64,000 bases of DNA from Patagioenas fasciata (Eukaryota > Chordata > Aves > Columbiformes > Columbidae). The position numbers and the translations under genes were made by a program. The DNA lies in the NCBI RefSeq assembly GCF_037038585.1, contig NC_092523.1, positions 46,827,501-46,891,500 on the forward strand, written 5' to 3'. The notes beneath the pieces were generated by a model. The model was not told where the DNA came from. It did no database searches and saw only the letters and a list, made by a program, of their open reading frames with translations. Of the stretch, positions 12,433-24,421 are shown in pieces. Each line of letters starts with the position of its first letter. Positions within the stretch are counted from its first letter, which is position 1.

Positions 12433-12449
12433 ACTGATAACTTATCAGT
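12433..12449. promoter_or_regulatory. Palindromic GATA-type site
   Basis: ACTGATAA, one spacer base, then TTATCAGT form perfect 8-bp arms. Each arm carries a TGATAA GATA-factor core facing the other. GATA factors can bind inverted double sites. No expression or conservation evidence is available here. Confidence 0.3.
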
Positions 12450-15400
12450 AAGGGGAGAGGGACAGAGATTTACCAAGGAAACAGATGACTAGTGACTCCA
12501 AATTGCTGTGATAGTAAAAGGGGAGGAATCTACATTTTCAAGGACTTTCTGGAAAAACTATTTTGGATTGCCCCATGGAGAAATTTGGATGTAGGAGGCT
12601 TATGTTACACTGCAGCCTTTCACAACACACAAGCCTAAGGGCAATGAGACAATTTTCATACTGCTCAGGATAAGTAGTTTGTGAGTCCTACAGTAAAATA
12701 TTCCATGTGAGGAAAATTACCTCAACCTTTGACCTCTGTATGATTCATATTCTTTCAAGTTAATACTGAAGACAAAACATATGAAAATAAAGTAATGATG
12801 GGTGTTTAGCTATAAACATAGGACTCTCCGGTCAAAAAACACATGTAATTTTTACTCTCATTTACCATTTGTCTTCCTGCAAATCACGTTACTGCTAAGA
12901 ATTAAATCCCAAATAAGCTTCTGGATAGGTTTTCAGTTTATTGAGTATTTAAATGGACATGTAATGAGCATGGGACCCACCTTAGAACTCTCATGAAAAA
13001 ATATCCTTTTAATCTAAATTATTAACTTCTGGCAATCATTTTCTTAAGTTTGCTTTTACAAACTGAAAACTTGACCAAAATAAATCTTTCTAGTGATTTC
13101 ACAAACCAGGAGACATTAAGTTTTCATTAACATCATCTTTAAAGAATCTTGCCACATCTGTATGACAATCATGTAGGCAAAAATTTCCCGGGCAAAAGAT
13201 ATTTGATAAGCACAGCCACAGCAAATGTCTGGTTGCACATTTATAAAGGACATCACACCAGAAAAGCACTGGGTTGCTTCACCACCCTCTGAAAATCTCT
13301 CTCTTTCGGAAGCATTAACAGTTCCTTACAAAAAAAGAACAGTCCAAAACAAATTACAATTCCAGTCCATATGCTGATAAATTTTCAGAACAACCTGATT
13401 TAGCACTGATGAGAAAAGGCTTAGGAAAGTCAAACGGTAAGTCTGACCCTCATCTACACCAAGTCTCTTTTATACTAACTTGGCACTGCAAAAAAAAGCC
13501 TTTTTTGATGTGCAATTTATATTTCCACCCACAAAAAGACTGCTTTTTACATTGCCAGAAGAGTACAAAGAAGCCATGATAAACTAAAAAAAAAGCCCAG
13601 AATTTGTATGTGAAGTGTAAGCAACCCCTCTCTTCTCAGTCAATAGGATGAAGTTTACAAATATTAATAATACCCATTTTCACAACAGGAAGTCCACATG
13701 TATACTTGTCTTTACATAGTCGCTTGCCTTTCTATTATTATGTCATTTATATGGGTAGGACTCAGTGTCCCACATGCAAACACCATCTTCGTATCTTCAG
13801 TTACAGCATCTACATGTTAAAAACAAGTCCTGAGCTCAGTATTACCCCTGTATCTCTATGGCCCATACATCAGAACTGCAAGTCTGATTTTGAGTGTCAT
13901 CACTCTAAAACACTTCATGGTATGACATGCTGGCAGCTATCAAAAGCAATATGCATGCATCGAAGTCCCCACCTAGAGTGTATGAAGAAGCTCACCTTTG
14001 TTTCAATTTCACAAGCATTTTCTTAGTGTCCCCAGGTCTGCATGATCTGGAAACTCCTCAAGGACTTCAGAAAGTACAGAGCGCTTTGGGTCAGGACACC
14101 TACCCAGAAAAATGCACCATCCTCCCAAATGAGTGGGATTAGCCCCTGAAGACAGGACCTCTTGCAGAACGCCCATTGCAGGGAGCCTTGACCTGCCCCA
14201 TCCACATCAGTGTCCTTATGGTGCTGCCTTCTGCCACACAAGCAGGGCCATGGAGAGAGGGACAGGTTTTGCATGTGTCTAACAAGTCAACATTATGATG
14301 GGAAAAATTCATCCAATGCCAAGAGCTCCAGAAAGACCATATAACACTTCATTTGAGTGTTAAAAACTCAATTGGTATTTAAATGAATAAGATCCTTGTG
14401 CACAAGAGAAAGTTAACCCTTGTTGAATAAATATTTTTTATTAGTGGATCAGAATTAGATACGATATATTTCTCATGAAGCAGTTTCGTATGAGCATGAA
14501 ATAAATGACTGACATGCCGAGCCTTCAAATGTTTCTTTTTCATAATTTGTTTCTTCTTTTTTTTTCTTCTTTTTTTTTTGGTTTTGTTTTATGAGTGCAG
14601 TGTTCCACCAGGGTCTTCTTTTTCCTCTCTGTAACAAAAATAAAGATAACTTCTAAAAACAGAAGAAATAAATCATCTTTCAAAACACTCACCCTCAAGG
14701 CTCTTACTCTGGTTTGACTTCAAACAGAGAAAACACATTACAAAGTACAGCAAAAGTTTGCCAAGTCTCTTTAATGACCCATAAACTGATTATGATGTAC
14801 TGAATTCTGCAAGTTCATAAATCTGCCCACATACACGATAGCAAAACAAAACGTTAGGAGTCTGTCACCAATGGGATTTTCTGTCCAGAATTACATGGAT
14901 CCAGTAGCATAGCGACTCTCATGGAAATGTCTTGGTAGTTAACAGGATAAAACCAACAAGTACATAAAGATACTACTGGCAGACACCAGATTATTCTTTG
15001 GTGGAACATTTCTGCCAGCCATGACACAGAGGAGTGCTCAGTCATCCCTGGCCATTGAAAAGCCTTGGTGAGACTAGAGGGCTAAAGCCAAGCTTCCATC
15101 CTGGTGTTTGTACCAGCCTCCTCCTCTTGCCTGTGTACTCTTATCCATGCCCTGATGTGTGAAAATGATTGTGCTGTTTCGCGGTTCCTTACAGAGCAGT
15201 GGAGGACAAAGCCACAAAAGTTGCTCATCCCTTTCTTCATTAGCACGGGGCATAATTAGGAACTGACCCAAAGCCATCTCAAGCCAGCTGATGTCTATCC
15301 ATTCACTGCTCTGGGCTTTTGGCCAGCACAGGTCCCAGTGTAGCACAAAACACAGTACAGTCAGTTTCACACACAAGTACACTGATAAGAGTTCACCATA

Positions 15401-16564
15401 ATTTTAAAGACAGGCATGATGTGCCCACCACAACCAAGGGGTCTTAACTATAAGAAATTACTGAAATTGCATATACAAAAAGGACGTCTGAAAATGAAAT
15501 TACATTTGCTACAGAAAATCCATCTTTGTTTTCCGAATTGTTCTTGCTTTTCTACTCAGTAAGAACAATCACTGGGGAATGGTTGTGGCCTCGGGTGGAC
15601 ATACAATTTGTTGTTTTATTTCTGCAGAATCTTGACAAATTTCTGCCTGAATTGTATTCCTTTCCTAAGAAACTGTGCTTATAAGTGAATCAGAGTTTAC
15701 AAATATCTCACCAAGTCAAGTGAAGTCCAAGTGGGTGAAAGGCAGTTTTATTTTCCTGCTACAAATTTTCCGATCACACCTATTTTTATGTTAGTAGGGG
15801 AAAACTCCATGATTTAATAACTACAAGCCATTTAACAAACATGAACTCAAACAGGCACTTGCAAAGTACAAAAACAAATACTTCACTCTGAAAGGTATGT
15901 TTTCCTTTTAAACACTTCTTCCGTCAGAATAGAAACATAAATTTAACTGATTTTTACGTTATTTTATTTTTTTAAACAAAATGTTTTTCCCCCCCTTCCC
16001 ATCCCAGATGGCTAGATGTTGACTCAGTGCAAGGAACTTGTGAGGTTATACAAACACGAACCTAGTTTGACAATCCATTATAACTTGGCTAATGCCCCTC
16101 CATCACCAATAATCAAGGCTCTGCTAACACTTTCATTCTCTTCTTTCTTATTTTTGCTGACTACATCGCACTCTGTTCAGCTGAATCACCAGGATTTATT
16201 TTCTTTCAAGAAGGCACTTGCTTTTAAAGTTTCATAAGGGAAGAATATTTATTTCTCAAGTGGAACTCTTGAAGCGGCTTGCTTCTCACAGGTAAATTTA
16301 CAGAAATGTTCATTTTCACAGGCATTTCATGCATAATTTTCTCTCTGCTCCCCCAAAATGGCAGCACTGTGCAGGGAAAGAGTACCTAGGTGTGGCACTT
16401 AAGCCTGTCTGTTCCCCAGCACTACTTGATCGAAAATCTAAAACTGCAGTTTGATTTTAACAGAGATGCTGAAGTCCGGAGTCTGCCCCATACAAAGTTC
16501 CTCAGCTCTAGTGGAAAACCTCCAAACAAAACAATCCTGCCAATTCAGACTTCCCTAAAAACTT

Positions 16565-16586
16565 GGGGGGAGGGGTGGGGGACGGG
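16565..16586 (+). other. G-quadruplex motif
   Basis: Four G runs of 6, 4, 5 and 3 bases are separated by loops of 1, 1 and 2 bases. This fits the canonical G3+N1-7 rule with very short loops, which favour a stable parallel quadruplex. It lies just 5' of a GC-richer block (16750-17220). Confidence 0.75.
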
Positions 16587-18047
16587 CGCTAAAATATCCA
16601 TTTTAAAGGGGCAATGTTTGGGTTTTTTTTTCATTGGCAGGGGGCATAGTGTCAGCTTTTCCACCTGCCCAAATTCAGGCTCTCCCAGGGGAAGCCTGGG
16701 GATTCCACCCAGATCTGTGGCGCCCTAGCAAAACAACAATCCATCCGTTAACTCATGAGCTTGTGTGGACCCCTGCAAAGAAAACGTAACTCCACCTTGG
16801 CATCTAGTTTCTTGTTGGTACAGGTGGCTCTGGAGAGGCTTTGGCACGGCTACAGGCTCTGCTCTTGTCCTGTCCCTATGCCGAAGAGGGGGACCAGTAC
16901 CCCAATACCCGCCTCAGCAGAGAAGCCCACTGAGGCACTGACCTGGCACACAGATCACACAGTGCAAGGGGACACGTGTCCTGCTTCTGCCAGGCAACAT
17001 GTCTCTCCTGGCTGGTCTCCAAAGCGTGTCAGAGCTGTGCGTCTATCGGTGTGCTGCACCACACGCTGGGTTGAGGGAGGGGAAGCCTGGCCAGTTTGCA
17101 TCTCCCTGCTGAGCATCGCTACTGCAGGCAGGAGCACCTCTCCGGTTCGCCGAAATGAATGGGGCCCTCTGACTTCTCCCAGTTGGGGTCTCTTTGATGA
17201 AGCAAAGCAGGACTGAATAAATAAACTTGTCTTACCCAGTCTCTGTTGGAATCTAAACATTTCTGGGGATTTTGTCATCTGAAGTTGAATACGGAAGTGA
17301 GGAAGTAAGCTTTATCTAAAAGAGAAGTGACTTAGGAGCTCTGGAACTTATTCCTGGCAAAGCCCTCAGAATTAAATCCTGCACATGCTCTCCAAGACTA
17401 GGAATTCAGAAGTTTAAAGAGGTGTCTAAGGTCTTAATCCAACCACTAACCTTTAAAATCATCATATTTGCAAAGGCTTTGAAACTTCACTCCTGACCAT
17501 CCATGGGAAAGACAACCCACCCAAACGCAATAACGTTAAGGTAAAAATTAAGACAGCCACTCAGCTGAAGTCTTTTTCCATCTCCTTTGTCACTGCTGTC
17601 AGAAGGTGGCACAGCTCCATGGAGGATCCTCTGCAGTGTGAGGTTGCTGCAAGCAAGGGGTGACAACACTGGAGTGGAGCTGATGGGATGGGTAATCTCC
17701 TCCTGGAGATCAGTGCCACCAGCAGGTATATGGTAGGCAGAGGGCAGCACACCAGCAGGATTGGGAACCACACTCTACAGGGCTGTGTGGAGGACAGGAT
17801 GGGTCAATGTGGACCCACACACCACAGCATCCTCTTACCTGCCAGAATGAGCACAAGGACAATGAGCTCACCTCCCACCAAAAAGTAGCAGTGGCAATGC
17901 TGGTGTGTCTGTCTCACCTCTGGGTGCCACGGAGAAGGAAAGAGGTCCAGCTTTCAATAGCAGGAGTATCCTAAAGTATTCACAGGGCCAAACTGTCAGG
18001 GAGACAGGAGATACATGGAGGGAGCCAGTGGAGAGTGCAGCATCCTG

Positions 18048-18098
18048 TTAAGTCAATCCCTTAAGCATGTGTTTAAGTGCTTTAGTAAATCAGGACCA
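18048..18098 (-). repeat. Degenerate interspersed repeat, copy B
   Basis: The plus strand reads GTTAAGTCAATCCCTTAAGC, then ATGTGTTTAAGTGCTTTAGT and AAATCAGGACC. The reverse complement matches copy A at 2069-2116. It is therefore the same old dispersed repeat in inverted orientation. Family unnamed. Confidence 0.5.
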
Positions 18099-21000
18099 GA
18101 AGGCATCCACACAGATGGTCCTCCCCGATGCTGGGATACCTGCTGGTATGAGGGTGCAGCTCAGTCCCCTGCAAAAACAGGGCATGGCAGGCAAAGACAG
18201 TATGGGGATGCAGACAGAACCTGCAGCCCTCTGTAGCAGAGATGAACTGCATCAAGAGGGATGCTCCTTGGAGTAGTTCACTTCTCCAGGCAGTCACACT
18301 GAATTATTACCATACAGTATCTTTTCTCTCTTTCTTCTCTTTTCTTTTTTTCAATGTTTTTTGTGGGGTCTTCATTGTTTGTTGGTTTGGGTTTGGTTTT
18401 TTTTCTTTCTTTTTCCCCCTTGAATGGTGTTTATTTCAAGTTTCTCATCTCTACTCTTGACAGTGCAAAAGCTATATCCTACATATGTTCTGCAGATTAT
18501 GGGATCCACCTCCCCCTCTGAGTGTTTCAACAACAATCACTTGCTTTCTGTACAGTAAGAGGGATTACAGCCCTGTGGTATCTTTCTGCATTCTTTAAAA
18601 TCTTCTCTCCTCTCTGGGGAAGAAGCTGTTTCTGATGTTAATGTGGTGCTACGTGTTTGTAAAGCATTCTCATCCTGCCTGCTGTCACCACAACATGCTG
18701 ATAAATTTAGAGTTTAATTTCAGTTTAATTTACACATGCAGATTAACAAAGGCAGAGGACAGGGCATGGAAGGACAACAGCAACTCTAATATCTCTGTCT
18801 CACTCATCTCACTCGTGCATCTCTGAGGACTGCAATTTCTTCGCCCTAATGTTGATACACAAAAAGCAAGAAACTTGAAGAGTCAATATTATTTTGACTC
18901 AGATGTTACAGAAGAAGAGAGTTTAAGAAAGACTCCTTGGCAACAGATTTAACACAAATCCTTCTCATTTGTTTTACGTTTCTCCTCTTCTTTCTTAGGG
19001 CTGCAAGAAGGCACAATGTGCTGCCTTTTTTAAGTGTACCCTTAACCTCACTGAGCTGAAGGGTGGTGGATAAACAACTCTCTGAAGGAGATGATCCCAT
19101 CCTTTGCTGCTGAAGACATGATAGTCTTCAGCCCCACAGCCCATGGTGAAGCTGTGCAGGACACAGTACCTCCAGCCACGGCCATGCTCACTCTTGCTGT
19201 ATGGAAAGCTGGCCTCACAGATCATCTCGGCACAACCTTTGGAGAGGCTCTGAGTCACTGTAGGGACTCTGCACCTCTAAAGCACCCCATTTCTCAGTGC
19301 CTTAGAAGAAAGAGATGTGGCCAGAAAATGTTATGAATAAAAGGATTGGAGCAAAGACATCTCATATCTTGGCAAGACAGTTAAATTGACTGAATTGCTA
19401 AAAATGGAGGACCCACATTTTGGCTGTAATATATAAAAACTGTACAAGGAATCAGGAACTTTTCAAAGAGTGCTAATTTATAGATGCTTTTCTAAGCAGG
19501 GCAAGTGACTATATTACTTTTCTTTTAAAGTGCAGCTGCAACAGCAAACCACACACACTCTGTAGGTTTTATAACCTTGCTAATTTTCCCTAAGTCTTGG
19601 GAGCTATTGGTGGTACGTATAAAGGTGTTATGTTTCAAACTAAGGGAAAAAAAAAAAAATTAAAGAATTTGTTTTCAGAGTACAGCTAACAGCTAAACTA
19701 AAAAATATCAACTCTGATCTCCACAGAACAGCCAGCAATGCTGGGGAGACTGGCTTATACCACTTATTCTTGATTCAGTACCAAAGGAATTGGGGTTATA
19801 TTTTTATTACTATTCACATCAATGGGAAAACTGGACATAAAAGCATTAAGGGACAAAATTACAACCTAGAGGAAATGCCAGATGGATCAGTAACCCTTTT
19901 GGCTGCATGGAGAATATCTGTAGCCACAAGAAGAGAGATTCTGGGAGTATTGCAGTAGATGAGGTACTTAAATTAAGAGGAATCAACTCCCTGCTCTGCA
20001 ACACATTTTCTCGCTTTCACATTCCCATTTGTAAAACAGGCACCTGTAGCACTAGTTCATTGGGATGTGCAAGATGCTCAGATGCTGCAATAAGGAGGAG
20101 CATGTAAGTGCTAAGACTGAAATCCTCATCTTCCCATCACTGCCTAAAGTGCCAACCAGCCATTTTATTTTATGCTGGCTCTTCAAGCTTTCAATGTCAC
20201 TTCTGTCACCATAGGAGAAGGAAACCACATTTTTCATATCATCATAGCAGAACAGCTCAGCATCAAGATACCAGCCTACAGTGAGGAAGACATGAGTTCA
20301 TCTTCCCATTTTATAGTACCAGCTTTAGGATAAACTTTTTGATCGAAATCAGGAAGAACAGAGCCTAACCACCCATGTGGAAGGGGTGAAAGCAACTTTC
20401 TCTGCAACTAAAACATTTTCTGGGGACACAAAATGAAGATTTTCTGCCCAAACTCTAACCATAGTCCAAATTTTGAAACGAAATATTTTAGCCATGCCTT
20501 AATGTGAGGTGGCAGGCTGCACAGAAATGTTATTTGCCTGTAACAGCCCAAAAATGGAACTGAAGAATTTTCTTCCCCAATTCTCTGGACTTCTGTCTTT
20601 GCTTAATGGTCTACAGGAAAAAATTCACTGTCAAACCCCTATGGAGGTCCAAAAAGCTGCTTACGTTCCAAAATTGCTGGGAGAGCTCACATCATAAAAT
20701 ATTTGTTGGAAAGGTACCAGGACGTATTAAATATAGAGAGGTAGCCTTAACTCTAACTTTCCATACTTTCATGAGCCTGAGTCAGAACCATAGTGTTATT
20801 TGAATTATACCCATATTTTGGATTTAACTTAGATCATTTCTTCACCCACCCCACACCTTTTATTTACTCCCATATGTCACCCTATATTATCTCATCAGTC
20901 ACGTTACTTTAGCTGTATTTAGCATGTAAATGATATTGCCAATTCACTACCAGTCATAAAACTATCTATCCCTTTATCGTCATTGGAATTTTCAAAAATA

Positions 21001-21241
21001 TGCGCTAATTCTACCATCTTAAGATATATTTCACAAGCTGAAGACTACATTATTAAGCATTTAATTGCCATAATAAAAATGAAAATGTATGGACAGAAAC
21101 TCATAGGGGTTTTTGTACCCTATTCTCATTTTTCTAATTTTCATTTGCTTCTGATTGTATATATATCCTAATTAACAAATGTCATGAGACACGTAAAACT
21201 GGACAGTCTGAAAGCAGGAAAAGGAGTTAAGTGAGTTCATA
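18099..21241. other. Intergenic, no gene recognised
   Basis: This non-coding stretch has a T/C-rich low-complexity patch at 18325-18425 and an A13 run near 19650. A possible MIR-like relic lies at 19975-20110. Open frames are under 90 codons and unrecognised. Confidence 0.55.
19975..20110 (+). repeat. Possible MIR-like SINE relic
   Basis: The order of blocks resembles the 3' part of a MIR element: a TTTCACATTCCCATTTGTAA segment, then AACAGGCACCTGTAGCACTA, a TTCATTGGGATGTG.AAGATG segment, and GGAGCATGTAAGTGCTAAG. MIR has 'cagtttcccatctgtaaaatgggga..agtacc..tcatagggttgttgtgagga..catgtaaagcgctta' in the same order. The match is diverged and unaligned. Confidence 0.4.
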
Positions 21242-21262
21242 ATCACAGAATCACAGAATGGC
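21242..21262 (-). mobile_element. CR1 3' terminal repeat remnant
   Basis: ATCACAGAATCACAGAATGG is the complement of the tandem ATTCTGTG octamer that ends CR1 elements. The adjacent bases do not continue convincingly into CR1, so only the tip of a minus-strand insertion is recognisable. Confidence 0.55.
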
Positions 21263-23217
21263 ACCCAGAGATCTGCCAAAATAGTTTTGAAACTGTTCCT
21301 AATCAAGCTGTAAAAGTACATGGCTAGCAATACTCATCGGCACCCAAGGCAATGATATCATCAGTTTGTTAATATATCTAACATCTCAAGGCCAACATCG
21401 GTCAAGCAGAAGATTCAGTCTGTTGGGTTTGTTCCATAAATAGTTATTAGCCACAGCACCGAGCAGAGTGAGGAAAGAAAGTTAATGTCCAGGAATGAGT
21501 TTGTGTTGCAACGAAGGAGCAGCAACAGAAATGAAGGGTATACACTTATTGTTTTGTCCTCACGCTGAGAGCTCATTCTCTGGCTCACAGGGAAATACAA
21601 CTGAGCCCCAGTAAAGTTCTCAAGACTCTTTTGCTTTCTACCTTGCCTCATTGCTCTGAGCCCGGAACTTTTCAGGTGAGTTTAGTATAAGAATTCAGCA
21701 TACAAAAACAACAACAAAAAAGTTAAAAACATGCATTATGAAAGTTGAGAGGACTGTCTGGAAATTATATAGTCATTTACAGAAACTTTTACGAATTACA
21801 ACTTCATATTTTTGAGCTAGTCAGCACAGCCCATGATTCATGGTGGCAACCTTTCTTAGACACCAAACACAAAAGGCTTTCTGAACTTCTATATATTCCT
21901 GATTTCTGAAATTGAGTGCTACTATAGCACACATGAAATAGGTTTCCCAATCTACTGCATTCATGTTTTATTCAAAAAAGACTAGTTGACAAAAGAGTGC
22001 CACATAATATTGGGCGAGCTGGCAAGTAACAAATTTGTTGAATTGTTTCACAGAGGACAAGATTTTTCTATGTGTCTCATTGATGAATTTTCAATCACGA
22101 TTAACTTATTTGATAGAACTAGTGAAATAATATGCAAAAGTAAACCACATCCTTTGGTTCATTATAGGCAGAAAAGTACTGAAAAACCACATTTTGCCAC
22201 AGTGCTATGAAAAGCGACAGTGAGACAGTGTCTGCATTCACAGTGACTGAATTCACCCAAGATCAAAGTAAAAAGAAGATCTGAGTATCTTGCAGTGTTA
22301 AAGTGTGGGTATTTTCAAAATAACTTGCAAAGAGAGGCCAAATGTTACTCTACCAAAAAAAAAATAAAAAAAAAAATAAAAGAGAGTCCTGTCTGTCAAC
22401 TCAGTTCTCCTGAACAGTGACAGATAGAACAGGATCTCTAGGCTCACAGCAGCTAACTTCAGGAGCTCATTTCAGCTCTAATGCACCTTTCCATGTACAT
22501 ACTATGCACTGGAGTGTGTACCAGCAAAACCATCCACAGCTGTACCACCACCCCTACTTCCAAACAAGGACACCAAAAGGAAAGCCAGCAGGACTTATCT
22601 GCTCCTTCAACCAGAGATACACGACTCACAAATAGCATGCCTATGGGGGGTTGGGAGGGAACCAAATGATAGACAACAAACATAATTCTGCTCCCAATAA
22701 AGTGCTGCTCCAGCAGCACCATCATCTCCATGCTCCAGCAGGTCCGTTGGCAGAAGCAGGCCAAAATCCTGTCACCTAGTCTGTCATCTAGGCACAGTTT
22801 TGTGAAACCACACATGCCAACACCTAAGAAAGATCGTACAGAAAGTCAAACTGCATCTTTTCTGAGGAGGAGTTACTGGCACACTACACAGAAATACATT
22901 GCAGTAACACAAAAATCTATGCATGCCTCCTTTATATGCAAACAAAACCACTACAGATCTTTGTCACCAGTCCAAACCTGCATCTTTTTATGTACATCAT
23001 CTTCAGCCATGCAGAGAAAGTTCAGCAATTATCCTTGAGTGAGGAAAAACATACGGTTCACATGCATTCCTTAAACCCAATGAGAAACAGTTCTCTGCAG
23101 TGGTTACTGTACTAGGACTCAGTTGAACTGAAATCTGTATTTAACTTTTCTATGGATAGATTGTGAGATCTTGACTACCCCATTTCTCCCTAATTTCTGA
23201 AAAGAGAGGATATGAAC

Positions 23218-23275
23218 TACACATTGAAATATATAGAAGCTGCGTGCTACACTGAAATGTATAGGAACTGGGTGT
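23218..23275. repeat. Tandem duplication, about 29-bp unit
   Basis: Two adjacent imperfect units of the form CTACA..TTGAAAT.TATAG.A plus a (G/C)TG-ending block (23218-23247 and 23248-23275). They differ by small substitutions and a short length change. Confidence 0.65.
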
Positions 23276-24391
23276 TACAGATACTTGTGTGCAGAATGCA
23301 AATGTTGAATGCTATTAATTCCGTGACTCTAACCACACACCTGCATGAACACTGACTTTCATTAACATGGTGTGGAATTATATTCAATGTCAGGGTGTGA
23401 AAGTCTCACAAGAACCCTAAATTATTGCAACCTATAGGTCATGCCATAAAAGAAGAATTTGTTGGTGATGCCTTCTAAATGATAATTCCTCAGTTCTTCT
23501 TATTGCAACTAATATCCAGCATCACTTGCCAGTTGTTTCACAGCACTACATTTCTCAAAATGAAAGCTATACCATAAAAGTCCGGTTAGGTGCAACCCAT
23601 TGGTGTAAAATATCCTGTATTATCTGACAACTACCTATTAGATCTTGCAATATGCTTTGATTATGTGTATAACTCTATAATAATCTATTGAATGAACAAG
23701 CAAAAAATTAAGATATTGCATAGTATGTTGGTGTCAGCAGTCACATAGTTGATAATAGCTCTGCCCCACAAATGCTACAATCCTGATCTGAATGTTCCTT
23801 CAAGACAACGCCAGCTGAAGAAATATCTTCTTCAGGAAGAAAGTGGATAATGCTGACTTTCATCTCCTTCTGAAACTTCAGTCACCTCCTAGCTTGCATG
23901 GTACGAGAAAATACTTCTGAGAAGGGTTGCTGTAATGTAAGAAATGAACACTGGGAGCCTTGGAATTGTTTAAAAGGGAAATAAAAATGTAGATATCAAA
24001 TTCCTCAAAGCCATGGGCTTCAGCTTGGGGCTGGTCAAAAAACGACTAAAATTAATAGGAACTTACTGATTTGCTTTAAGATCTGCCTTTCATAACCATT
24101 GTGCATGTAATATGAGTACAACCACATTTTGGATTCAGCGGGATAAACCCTATTTTTCTTCCCAGTTCCAGGAAAGGATCAGAGATATTACATGATGAAT
24201 ATACTGCAGTTAACTGTGATTTTATTGTCCCTCTGTTTCTGCTGCCTTGTAGAATGTACAGAAAAGTTGATTTCCATGCTAAGGAGAACAATCCAAAATG
24301 AGTAGGGAATAAAGGTTAAACAACTATTATTAAATTCAATGTATATTCATAGGGTTATTGTTTCTATCTAGTTCCTTAAAGATTCTAGTTC

Positions 24392-24421
24392 AGCAGACAC
24401 ACCTTACATGATGTGTCTGCT
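24392..24421. other. Perfect short hairpin
   Basis: AGCAGACACA and TGTGTCTGCT form a perfect 10-bp stem around a 10-base loop. The stem is too short for a microRNA precursor, and no flanking complementarity extends it. It could be a binding-site pair or chance. Confidence 0.6.

Larger units (their letters stand above)
11883..18047. other. Intergenic, no gene recognised
   Basis: This non-coding stretch includes a 17-bp GATA-type palindrome at 12433-12449, an AT-rich low-complexity patch around 14340-14600 and a G-quadruplex motif at 16565-16586. It also has a GC-richer block at 16750-17220 with a 153-codon ATG-initiated frame (16755-17216), whose stop abuts AATAAATAAA. That frame has no recognisable domain. 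I do not call a gene. Confidence 0.55.

Noticed and set aside
24392-24421. microRNA precursor
   Set aside because: The stem is only 10 bp and does not extend into the flanks; a precursor needs about 30 paired bases or more.
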